Assembly: GCA_027306505.1 (NCBI GenBank) | Contig: DAHUZP010000081.1 | Location: 60,968-124,967, forward strand | DNA: 64,000 nucleotides | Source: Thermoplasmata archaeon | GTDB lineage: Archaea > Thermoplasmatota > Thermoplasmata > Lutacidiplasmatales > UBA184 | Direction: 5' to 3' | In this document: positions 1-8,205 of the stretch, piece by piece | Position numbering within the stretch: the stretch's first letter is position 1 | How the letters are laid out: every line of letters starts with the position of its first letter | Position numbers and translations under genes: made by a program | The notes under the pieces: generated by a model | Told to the model about the DNA's origin: nothing | Databases searched by the model: none | Seen by the model: the letters and a program-made list of their open reading frames with translations, nothing else

Positions 1-2
1 AC

Positions 3-3000
3 CTCTACAGCCCCTACTACTTCCAGTCGGTCCTGACGGGCCAGGGTTACTTCATCAAGAACCTCATCTTCTCGACCGTCGCCGAGGCCCAGGCGCCCAG
101 CTTCGATGCGCTCATCGTGAGCTACGGCATCGCGACCTTCATCCTCACCTTCGCGGGCCTCGCGATCTTCGTCGCCTACCTGTTCATCTACCGCTTCCGG
201 CGCGAGCACGTCTTCATGGTGGTCTTCGGCCTGCTCGGGATCTACCTGCCCATCTCGGCCGCGAAGTTCTTCCTGATCGGCTCGCCCGTCTTCGTCCTCC
301 TCCCGGCGGAGGTCCTGCTCATCGCGCTGGACCGCGTGGGCGGCTACCCCCAGATGCGGCGCAACCTCTCCTCGCTGTCGGAGAGGGGCGGCGGCTCGCT
401 GCTCGCCCTGCGGAGGACCTTCAAGCTCCGCCACCTGGTCCTCGGCATCATCATCCTCCTCGTGGTCATCCCCAACGTCTCCTGGGGCGTCGACGCGGGG
501 ATCCCCTACAACGTCCAGTCCCAGTACAGCCAGCAGATCTACGCCTCGCTCCCCACGGTCCTCCAGACCAGCGCGGCCAACGCCTCGTCCTTCTACCTGG
601 GGATCGCCGGCATCCAGACGGACACCCCCCAGCAGTACGACGAGAGCGGGTACAACTGGCTCGCGACACAGGATACCCAGTTAGCCCCCCAGGACCGTCC
701 CGCCTTCGTCAGTTGGTGGGACTACGGTTTCCAGGCGATCGACCAGGGGAAACATCCCAGCGTCGCCGACAACTTCCAGGAGGGGATCGACCCCGCCGGT
801 AACTTCCTGCTCGCCCAGAACGAGTCGCTCGCGATCTCCTACATGACCGCGGACCTGCTGGAGTCCGCCTACACCCACCGGGGCGCGACCTCGTGCAACT
901 GGGGCGACCTCATGGGCACCCTGCGGGCGGACGGGCTCAACACCTCCCTCCTCCAGGACTACCTCACCAACACCTCCGTGGACGTGAAGCTGGTCGCCAA
1001 CAACCCCTCCTTCTACGGACCGAAGGACACGAGCAATCTGGACGCGCTGAACTCGATGTACGATGCGGTGAGCTACCTCATCGGCAGCACGCTCACGGAG
1101 AACGCCGTCGCCCAGGTCTACCAGGACACCGAGGTCTGCACCGGCTGGTCCATCCGCTACGCCATGGCGGACACCCGTCTCTTCCCGACCAGCGGGTCCA
1201 ACACCGGGATCTACTACGCCCCGGTCGACCTCACCGACGGGGTCATCGGCTCGGGCGGGATCCCGACCTATTACTTCACCGTCACCGTGACGGGCTCCGA
1301 CGGGAACACCTACCCCCTGGGCCAGGTCCCCTCGGGCGTCCAGACGGTCTCGAGCCAGATCAACTACAACTCCGCGTTCTACAACTCGATGATCTACAAG
1401 ATCGAGGCGGGGTACAACGGCTCGCAGATCGGCACGAGCAACGGCATCCCCGGCCTCACGCTCTCCTCCAGCAACCCGGAGCCGGGCTGGATGATGCAGC
1501 ACTTCGTGCTGGGGTACCGGACGGCCTACTACTGCCCCTACACGGACTACCAGGCCCACCCGAACTGCTTCTCGGCGGTGAACTACAACGTCGCCCTCAA
1601 GCACCAGATCCTGAGCCAGGGGACCTCCGACCTGTCCGCCTCGACCTACTTCAACTCGGGCGGCGAGACCATCCTTGAGTACTACCATGGCGCGACGGTG
1701 AGCGGCACGGTGCGCACCTACGACGGCACCCCGGTGCCCGGCATCCGCCTCACCATCGATGACTCGTGGGGCTACCCCCACATGACCACGGTCACGGACT
1801 CCCACGGGGACTACCAGCTCATCGCCCCGCCGGGGAACGACTCCATCATCGCGAGCTACGGCTCGCTCACCCCCTTGACCCAGGTCGGCGCGACGCAGGT
1901 GGGCATCTACAACATCACCGTGAGCGCGGGACAGGGGTTCGGGACCGACAACACCCCGATCAACCCGCATATCATGCTCTCGAGCGGCACCATCCAGGGC
2001 CAGGTCTACTGGAACAAGGCGAACCAGTCCACCTTCCAGGCGACCGACACCGGGATCCCCGGCGCGGTGGTCACGGTCAACAACGGCTTGGGTTCCGTGG
2101 AGAGCGCGACCGCGGACTCGAGCGGCGCCTACGTGCTGCGCGGCCTCCCTCCCGGTAACTACAACGTCTCGGCCTCGGTGGGCGGCTTCTCCGAGAGCCA
2201 GAGCGCGGTGAAGCTGCTCAACGGGGCGATCTACGATTCCAACATCGGCCTCCACGTGGCCCAGGTCCACGGGCGGGTCCTCAGTACGGCCGGTCAGGGC
2301 GTGAGCGGCGCCACGGTCACGGTCCTTGGCCCCGACCACTACGTGAACTCCACCCTCACGCCGATCGGCGGGAACTACTCCTTCTCCCCTCTGATCCCCG
2401 GCGTCTACACGCTGGTCGCCTCCGACGCCCACCGGCACAGCTCGGTCCCATTCCATGTGGACCTCTCGAGCTTCGAAGCGAACCAGACCGCGAACCTCAC
2501 GCTCGAGACCCCGGTCTCCGTGAGCCTCCAGCCGCAGCTCCATGGCCTCGACTTCCCCAACCTGCCGGTGCGGTTCACCGCGCTCGGCGGGGGAGCGAAC
2601 GGCTCCTACGTCTTCCAGACGGGGGCGGACGGATGGGTCCACGCGACGATCCCCGCCGGGAACTGGTCCGTCTACGTGCTCGGCGTCGTGAACGGCACCT
2701 ACGTCGCCGGCGTGGAGGACCTCGACCTCTCACCCTCCGGCTCCGCGCTCCTCTCCTCCGGCCCGGTCCTCCCGCTCGGCTACGCCGAGCCGATCTCGGG
2801 CGTCGCCTACCTGCCGGGCTCCCCCTCGCCCCAGGCCGATGTCACGGTGACCCTGCAGGACTCCAACGGGGCGCTCATCACCACCACCACCGGCGCCCAG
2901 GGCTCCTATCGACTCTGGCTGCCAGAGGGCACCTACGCGGTGATGGCGAACTACTCCAGCGGTTCCGTCGACGCGGCGGCGATGGCCGGGGCGACGATCC

Positions 3001-5516
3001 GCGGCCCCACCGTCCTCGACCTGTCGCTCTCCACGGCGGTCCCCTATCAGGCGAAGGTGGGCTACCTCAGTCCGCAGGGGGCCTTCCAGCCGCTCTCGGG
3101 GGTCCCGCTGAACCTGACGTTCCTCTCGGCGCCCGCGACGATCCAGCTCATCTCGGGGCCGGAGGGCAACATCTCCCTCAGCCTGCCCGAGACCTCCGGG
3201 TCCTTCCAGGTCAGCTCCTCGACCTTCGGGTTCTCACCCTACCACCGCGGCCCGATCTCGGAGTCCGCCCTCACGACGACCCTCTCCCGCATCGCGCTCA
3301 ACATCTCGACGGTGCCGGTGAACGTGGTGGTCTACAACACCTCCCTCGCCTCCTCCGCCCCCCAGGTAAACTTCACCGGCCTCTCCCCGTCGGCCCAGAC
3401 CCTCAACGTGACGGGGACGAACGTGACCTTCGACCTCTACCCGGGGCTCTACGAGGTGAGCGCCTGGGCGCCCCTCTCCCATGGCGGGGTCCTGCGGCCC
3501 TTCACCAACCTCACGATGAACGTCCCCATCGGATCGACGGGGATCTCCTTCAACTTCACGCTCAACGGCGCGCTGCGCTACCGGGTCAACGCCACCACCT
3601 ACGGCGTGGGCCTCTCCTCGACCCGCGCGGAGCTCCAGGGCGGCCTGGGGACGCTCACCTACAACGGCACGACGCTCCTGCGCGGCTTCGACGCGGCCCC
3701 GGGGACCTACAACCTCTGGGCGACGGGGAAGAACGGCAGCCAGCCGGTCGCCTTCTTCGACCCGATCACGCTCTTCGGCAACGGGACGGCGACGCCCCAC
3801 AACGTGAGCCTGCTGCCCGCCGGGACCCTCGACTTCACCATGAGGGCGCCCTGGGGCCAGACGGTGAACGCTGCGCTCGGGGTCTCCATCTCCAACGGCA
3901 ACGGGACCGAAGGCGCCTTCACGACCTACGCCGGAGGGAACGCGACGCTCGTCCTGCCGCGGGGAGGCTACACCTTCCACCTCAATACGACGGTGGTGCT
4001 CAACGTGAGCGGCGTGACGCAGTACTGGAGCGTCGCGACCGACCCCGCGAGCGACACCTGCGCCGTGGCGGTGGGCTCGACCACGTCCTGCTCGCTCGTG
4101 CTCAACGTGACCCGGGCGCTGGACACCGTGGACCCCGTCCTGACCGCCCAAGGCTCTCTCATCTCGGGCGGGCACGGCACCATCACCGTCATCCCCCACG
4201 ACGGCGGGGCGACCTCCGTCTTCGACATCGTCGGCGGCAGCGCCCAGCTGAGCCTGCTCCCCGGCTCCTACACCCTCTACACGCTCCTGGGGAGCTCCGG
4301 CGTCCCGCAGGTCAACATCACGACGGTCACCTTCGGCTACAGCGCGAGCGCCTTCGGGCTCCCGATCGCCCTCTCCCCCGGCTGGGTCCAGACCCTCGGG
4401 ATCCTGCCGCCCTCCGGACTACCGGACCCGGGGAAGGTGACCCTGGTCTTCTCCCACCTCTACGGGCCCCAAGTGACCCTCCAGAACGTGAGCGTCGGGA
4501 GCTACCCGCTGGTCCTCCCCAACGGAGCGTACTCGGTGAGCGCTTCGGCCTCGGTAGCTCCGTACGGCCCCACCGTCCCGCTCTCCGCTTCCGCGAACGT
4601 CACCGTCCGGTCCGCGAACTCCTACTTCGCGATGCCGCTCATCCCCCAGTGGGTCCGCACGGTCTCCATGACGCTCATCGGTGGGCTCTCCACGGTGGCC
4701 GCGAACGGCGGGACCGTGAGCTACCAGGTCGTCGTGAACGACACGGGGAACGCTCCCTTCTCGGTCCACGCGTTCGCGACCCCGACCACCTGGCCCTCCA
4801 AGGCCTCCCCGTCGAACTTCACGCTGGGGACGGCGAGGAACAACCGCACCCAGGTGGTCGAGTTCTCCCTGACCGTGCCGATGGGGCAGTCCTCCACCGC
4901 GCCCTCCCTCGTGCTCCAGGCCGACCTCGCGGGGACCACGAACGTCCTGGGCTCGGTCACCGCCCCGATCACGATCATCCCCACCTACGGGATCGAGATG
5001 GGAGCGACGGCCTCCTTCGACTCCGTCACGGGTGGCGTGGTGACGCTGGGCTTCCACGTCGGTGCGACGGGCAACACGGCCGACCATGTCGCCCTCACGA
5101 TCCAGAACGTGGCGGAGATCAGCCAGGACGGATGGACCTACGCCTTGGCCGCCCAGTCGACGGGCTCCCCGATCCTCGGAACGCAGACGGTCACCCCGGC
5201 GAGCGCTCCGTTCCAGGGCGTGGTCGAGCTCTTCCCGCACAGCCCGGCCCCGATCTTCCCCTCGAGCGTGGTCGTCGTGGGCGTGGACCCCGGCGAGCCC
5301 CAGGTCACGGGCACGGCGGTGCTCACCTTCACCGGTCACGCGCTCCTCGGCCTCAACTCGACGGCCGTGGTCACGGGGCCCTCGGTCGGCGGCACGCCGC
5401 CACCGGACTACAACACCTGGCTCTACCCGCTCCTCGCCTTCCTCCCGGCGGTCGCGATCGTGGTCGGGGCCGGCACGTGGCGCTGGTGGAGGACCCGCCG
5501 GTGGGTGCGCCGATGA
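3..5516 (+). CDS. aglB: Oligosaccharyltransferase catalytic subunit AglB/STT3, 5'-truncated by window edge, with giant C-terminal extension
   Basis: The reading frame is open from the first bases, so the true start lies outside the window; 1837 residues are visible. AglB transfers a lipid-linked glycan to Asn in N-x-S/T sequons outside the membrane. The family signature WWDYG is at 714-728, and TVAE at 75-86 matches the TIxE-type catalytic motif of archaeal AglB. Hydrophobic segments follow at about 120-200, 220-335 and 430-480. After the usual globular region (to about 1680) the protein continues for some 1280 residues, far beyond the roughly 850-1000 residues typical of AglB. This part has at least four carboxypeptidase-regulatory-like beta-sandwich repeats (about 1690-2960), more Ig-like repeats and a NEW3-like region near 4700-4950. 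It ends in a membrane segment (about 5412-5480) and a basic tail. The stop overlaps the next start as ATGA. The catalytic call is firm; the role of the extension is unknown. Confidence 0.9.
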   Translation, partial: LYSPYYFQSVLTGQGYFIKNLIFSTVAEAQAPSFDALIVSYGIATFILTFAGLAIFVAYLFIYRFRREHVFMVVFGLLGIYLPISAAKFFLIGSPVFVLLPAEVLLIALDRVGGYPQMRRNLSSLSERGGGSLLALRRTFKLRHLVLGIIILLVVIPNVSWGVDAGIPYNVQSQYSQQIYASLPTVLQTSAANASSFYLGIAGIQTDTPQQYDESGYNWLATQDTQLAPQDRPAFVSWWDYGFQAIDQGKHPSVADNFQEGIDPAGNFLLAQNESLAISYMTADLLESAYTHRGATSCNWGDLMGTLRADGLNTSLLQDYLTNTSVDVKLVANNPSFYGPKDTSNLDALNSMYDAVSYLIGSTLTENAVAQVYQDTEVCTGWSIRYAMADTRLFPTSGSNTGIYYAPVDLTDGVIGSGGIPTYYFTVTVTGSDGNTYPLGQVPSGVQTVSSQINYNSAFYNSMIYKIEAGYNGSQIGTSNGIPGLTLSSSNPEPGWMMQHFVLGYRTAYYCPYTDYQAHPNCFSAVNYNVALKHQILSQGTSDLSASTYFNSGGETILEYYHGATVSGTVRTYDGTPVPGIRLTIDDSWGYPHMTTVTDSHGDYQLIAPPGNDSIIASYGSLTPLTQVGATQVGIYNITVSAGQGFGTDNTPINPHIMLSSGTIQGQVYWNKANQSTFQATDTGIPGAVVTVNNGLGSVESATADSSGAYVLRGLPPGNYNVSASVGGFSESQSAVKLLNGAIYDSNIGLHVAQVHGRVLSTAGQGVSGATVTVLGPDHYVNSTLTPIGGNYSFSPLIPGVYTLVASDAHRHSSVPFHVDLSSFEANQTANLTLETPVSVSLQPQLHGLDFPNLPVRFTALGGGANGSYVFQTGADGWVHATIPAGNWSVYVLGVVNGTYVAGVEDLDLSPSGSALLSSGPVLPLGYAEPISGVAYLPGSPSPQADVTVTLQDSNGALITTTTGAQGSYRLWLPEGTYAVMANYSSGSVDAAAMAGATIRGPTVLDLSLSTAVPYQAKVGYLSPQGAFQPLSGVPLNLTFLSAPATIQLISGPEGNISLSLPETSGSFQVSSSTFGFSPYHRGPISESALTTTLSRIALNISTVPVNVVVYNTSLASSAPQVNFTGLSPSAQTLNVTGTNVTFDLYPGLYEVSAWAPLSHGGVLRPFTNLTMNVPIGSTGISFNFTLNGALRYRVNATTYGVGLSSTRAELQGGLGTLTYNGTTLLRGFDAAPGTYNLWATGKNGSQPVAFFDPITLFGNGTATPHNVSLLPAGTLDFTMRAPWGQTVNAALGVSISNGNGTEGAFTTYAGGNATLVLPRGGYTFHLNTTVVLNVSGVTQYWSVATDPASDTCAVAVGSTTSCSLVLNVTRALDTVDPVLTAQGSLISGGHGTITVIPHDGGATSVFDIVGGSAQLSLLPGSYTLYTLLGSSGVPQVNITTVTFGYSASAFGLPIALSPGWVQTLGILPPSGLPDPGKVTLVFSHLYGPQVTLQNVSVGSYPLVLPNGAYSVSASASVAPYGPTVPLSASANVTVRSANSYFAMPLIPQWVRTVSMTLIGGLSTVAANGGTVSYQVVVNDTGNAPFSVHAFATPTTWPSKASPSNFTLGTARNNRTQVVEFSLTVPMGQSSTAPSLVLQADLAGTTNVLGSVTAPITIIPTYGIEMGATASFDSVTGGVVTLGFHVGATGNTADHVALTIQNVAEISQDGWTYALAAQSTGSPILGTQTVTPASAPFQGVVELFPHSPAPIFPSSVVVVGVDPGEPQVTGTAVLTFTGHALLGLNSTAVVTGPSVGGTPPPDYNTWLYPLLAFLPAVAIVVGAGTWRWWRTRRWVRR

Positions 5517-6391
5517 GCTCCGTCCGGGTCCTGCGCGCCGCCCGCTCCGCCGAGCGGGGGCTTCCCTCGCGGTCGCTCCTCCTCGTCCTGGGGCTCATGG
5601 CCCTCCTGCTCTTGGGCGGCTTCCTTCCTCTCGTAGGGGGTGCCCACGCCCAAGCCCCGAAGGGGCAGGCGAGCGGCTACCCGACCTTCAGCGTCACCTT
5701 CAGCGGTCCCTCGCTCATGCCCGCGAACGGCTCCATCCATTATGTGGCGACCGCCTCCGGCGGACCGGCGGAGCAGCTCGACGGGACCTACACCGGGAAC
5801 TACACCTTCTCCGCCTCCGTGGTGGGGCTCAACACCGCGGGGTCCTTCGTCTCCCCGGTCTCGGGAGCCTTCGTCTCCCGGATGATCAACCTCACCGTGG
5901 GCGGCCTCAACCAGAGCGGCACCTACACGCTCGAGCTCAACTGCACGAGCCACGGGAAGACCAACGAGACAGAGGTCTTCTCCCAGCAGTTCCAGGTGGT
6001 CTTCCCCTACATCATCGCGGCGACGGTGAAGAACCTCAACGCCTACACGGTCTCGGGGGCGGTCATCTCGGTGCTGCTCGACGATACCCCCGTTGGCGCC
6101 ATCTCGGTCCCGAGCCTGCTCCCATCGGCGAGCGCCCAGGTCAAGTACAACTACACCTCGCTCGGGCTCTCCCCGGGCTACCACACCTTCACGCTGGTCC
6201 TGGAAGGGAGCGCCCACCTGCTCGAGTTCAGCGACGGGTCGACCAGCTACAGCGTCACCTTCTACGTCCAGGGGCCCGCCCCGGACTACACGTACTACTA
6301 TCTCGCCGGGATCACCGCGGCCGTTCTAGCAGTCTTTATATCCCTGTTGTTTTTCGGCCCCCGCCGCGTCCGTAGGAAGCGGAGCCCATGA
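5513..6391 (+). CDS. Exported, membrane-anchored beta-rich protein coupled to aglB
   Basis: A 292-residue protein. A hydrophobic signal segment at residues 20-45 ends in AHA-QAP, a plausible cleavage site. An extracellular Thr/Ser/Asn-rich beta domain with many N-x-S/T sequons follows, then one C-terminal membrane helix at about 265-286 and a basic tail RRVRRKRSP. The ATG overlaps the aglB stop and its own stop overlaps the next ATG, so all three are probably co-translated. I do not recognise a family. Context suggests a surface partner or substrate of the glycosyltransferase (inference). The sequons are consistent with being glycosylated by the upstream enzyme. Confidence 0.8.
   Translation: MSSVRVLRAARSAERGLPSRSLLLVLGLMALLLLGGFLPLVGGAHAQAPKGQASGYPTFSVTFSGPSLMPANGSIHYVATASGGPAEQLDGTYTGNYTFSASVVGLNTAGSFVSPVSGAFVSRMINLTVGGLNQSGTYTLELNCTSHGKTNETEVFSQQFQVVFPYIIAATVKNLNAYTVSGAVISVLLDDTPVGAISVPSLLPSASAQVKYNYTSLGLSPGYHTFTLVLEGSAHLLEFSDGSTSYSVTFYVQGPAPDYTYYYLAGITAAVLAVFISLLFFGPRRVRRKRSP
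6335..6342 (+). promoter_or_regulatory. Internal TATA box for the zinc-ribbon/aEF1B genes
   Basis: TTTATATC lies inside the last coding part of the preceding membrane protein, about 50 bases before the ATG at 6388. It is one of the strongest TATA-like words in this GC-rich stretch. It could give aEF1B expression independent of aglB. Confidence 0.45.
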
Positions 6392-6621
6392 GCGCCCCTG
6401 AGAGCCAGACCCCCTCGACCCCTCCCGCCGTGGGCGGGGGAGCTTCGGCCCCCACGGGCCCCGCGAAGAGCTGCTCCTCCTGTGGCCGGGCCCTCATCGG
6501 ATGGGGGGTCGTCTCCTTCCCGTGCCCGAAGTGCGGGTCGCTGGGGCTCGGCCGCTGCGCCCAGTGCCGGGACCAGTCGGTGGGCTACCGTTGCCGCGTG
6601 TGTGACTTCCAGGGCCCGTAA
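6388..6621 (+). CDS. Small archaeal Zn-ribbon RNA-binding-type protein (HVO_2753/COG2888-like)
   Basis: A 77-residue protein with a disordered N-terminus and four CxxC pairs (CSSC, CPKC, CAQC, CRVC), the pattern of the small archaeal double zinc ribbon predicted to act in translation. It starts on the ATGA overlap with the previous gene. The aEF1B gene follows 21 bases downstream, the usual neighbour of this family in archaea, which supports a translation-related role. RNA binding is family knowledge, not visible here. Confidence 0.85.
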   Translation: MSAPESQTPSTPPAVGGGASAPTGPAKSCSSCGRALIGWGVVSFPCPKCGSLGLGRCAQCRDQSVGYRCRVCDFQGP

Positions 6622-6642
6622 GGGGACCTCCGAGGCAGGCAG

Positions 6643-6915
6643 ATGGGCAGCACAGTGGGGCTCGTCCTGCGGGTCATGCCCACGGGCGTGGAGGTCGACA
6701 TGAAGACCGTCGCCGAGAAGGTCCGTGCCGCGATGCCCAAGGAGGCGAACCTGCGCGGGATGCAGATCCGCGACATCGCCTTCGGGCTGAAGGCGCTCCT
6801 GGTCTCGGTCCACGTGCCGGACTCCGGCGGGATGCAGGAGCAGGTCGAGAAGGCCCTCTCCACAGTCCCGAACGTGGAGAGCGTCGAGGTCATCGACACG
6901 ACGCTGGTCCAGTAG
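6643..6915 (+). CDS. ef1b: Translation elongation factor aEF1B (EF-1 beta)
   Basis: At 90 residues this is the normal size of archaeal aEF1B, the guanine-nucleotide exchange factor that recharges EF-1A with GTP. The alpha-beta ferredoxin-like fold is seen in the conserved start (GLVLRVMPTG), the central IAFGLKALLVSV strand and the end VESVEVIDTTLVQ. It shares an operon with the zinc-ribbon gene just upstream. The cytosolic role in elongation is well established for the family. Confidence 0.93.
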   Translation: MGSTVGLVLRVMPTGVEVDMKTVAEKVRAAMPKEANLRGMQIRDIAFGLKALLVSVHVPDSGGMQEQVEKALSTVPNVESVEVIDTTLVQ

Positions 6916-7032
6916 GACCACCTCCTCCCCCCTGGGGCATCCCGGACCCGCTTCCGAAGGCCCAGGACCGGCCCCTCCCTTCGCTAGTCGTTTTCCGCCC
7001 GGACCTTTCCGCTCACCGATCGCGGGGCGTCC

Positions 7033-8046
7033 ATGGACCTCTTCACGCACGTCGTCTTCGCCTACCTGCTCTCCTTCGTGCTCTGGGGGCCCGCCTCGCC
7101 CCAGTACATCGCGGCGGGAGCCATGGCGGGAGGGCTGCCCGACGCGGACATCCTCTTCGCTCCGCTCTGGAAGAAGCTCCCCATCCTCCGGCACCACGGG
7201 ATCACCCACTCCGTCCTCGGGGTGACCCTGGTCGCCTCCTTCGGCTCCATCCTCGTCCCCTACGTGCTCGCCCCCTTCATCCCGGGCGTCACGACGACGG
7301 TCCAGGCTTCGACCACGCTGCGCTACCTGGTCGCGATGGAGCTGGGAGGCCTCTCCCACGTCTTCCTGGACGGGTTCACCAACTTCGCAGTCCCTCCCTG
7401 GATCCCCTTCTCGAAGAAGGAGTACCACCTGGAGGCCGACATGGCGATCGACCTCGCCATGACCACGCTCACCGTGGTGACGCTGGTGACGCTGGGGTGG
7501 GAGCATGGGACGGTCCCCTTCCATCTCTGGGTCCTCACCGGCGACCTCCTCGCGGTGATCTACGCCGCCTACCTCATCATCCGGGGGACCGGGCGCTTCC
7601 TCGCGGGCAGGGCCGGGAGGTCGCACCACTTCCCCGCGGTCGTGCCGACCGGGAACCCGCTCGTCTGGTTCCTGGTGGAGGAGGAGATCACCCCGGAGCA
7701 CTATCGGATCCGCTACCGGCGCTACGTCCTGGGCCGCGGGTACACGGGGCCGGAGCGCTCCCTCGACGTGACGAAGGCCCTGCCCCCCGGCCCCGTGGGT
7801 GGGCCCGCGGAGGCGCTCAGCCGCAGCTACGTCGCCTCCATGGAGAAGAACCCGTTCCTCCGCCAAAGCTACCACTTCGGCGACGCGACGCAGAACGGGG
7901 AGATCTTCGACGTCACCTGGTACTCGATCGAGTTCCGGATGTTCGGTCGCTCTCCCGGCGTCCGGGCCCGGGTGGACGCGAGGACGGGCAAGGTGGAGAT
8001 CCTGCCCTCCCGGTTCCTTCGCGTCCCGAGCTCCGCGCGCTCCTGA
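7033..8046 (+). CDS. YdjM/DUF457-type membrane-bound putative metal-dependent hydrolase
   Basis: A 337-residue protein starting MDLFTHVVFAYLLS, with the family signature DAD followed by HHGITHS (about 7140-7215) and several hydrophobic segments. These His/Asp motifs are the presumed metal ligands of the YdjM family, whose substrate is unknown. The C-terminal 130 residues are soluble and not typical of the short bacterial members. The ATG follows a 117-base spacer, so the gene probably has its own promoter. Fold assignment is good; enzymatic activity is unproven for the whole family. Confidence 0.75.
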   Translation: MDLFTHVVFAYLLSFVLWGPASPQYIAAGAMAGGLPDADILFAPLWKKLPILRHHGITHSVLGVTLVASFGSILVPYVLAPFIPGVTTTVQASTTLRYLVAMELGGLSHVFLDGFTNFAVPPWIPFSKKEYHLEADMAIDLAMTTLTVVTLVTLGWEHGTVPFHLWVLTGDLLAVIYAAYLIIRGTGRFLAGRAGRSHHFPAVVPTGNPLVWFLVEEEITPEHYRIRYRRYVLGRGYTGPERSLDVTKALPPGPVGGPAEALSRSYVASMEKNPFLRQSYHFGDATQNGEIFDVTWYSIEFRMFGRSPGVRARVDARTGKVEILPSRFLRVPSSARS

Positions 8047-8177
8047 GGCCCCGCCCCGCACCCGTCGCCCCGCACCCAGCCGCCTCGCCCGTCCCACCCT
8101 CGGACGACGATGAGATGAGGGCCTCCCCCGCCAGGGAAGGGGCACCCTCGAGGACCGAAGTTGCCGCTGCGGCGTCC

Positions 8178-8185
8178 CCATAAGG
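8178..8185 (+). promoter_or_regulatory. TATA-like box of the large NTPase gene
   Basis: CCATAAGG is centred 25 bases before the GTG at 8206. This spacing supports a leaderless mRNA and decides the start of a gene that lacks an early ATG. Confidence 0.5.
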
Positions 8186-8205
8186 GGGTCGGACCTATCC
8201 CCCTC

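Noticed and set aside
681..2642. Long open frame on the minus strand (653 codons) opposite aglB
   Set aside because: Arg/Gly/Asp-rich composition and no motifs; an opposite-strand shadow caused by high GC. The plus strand carries the WWDYG enzyme.
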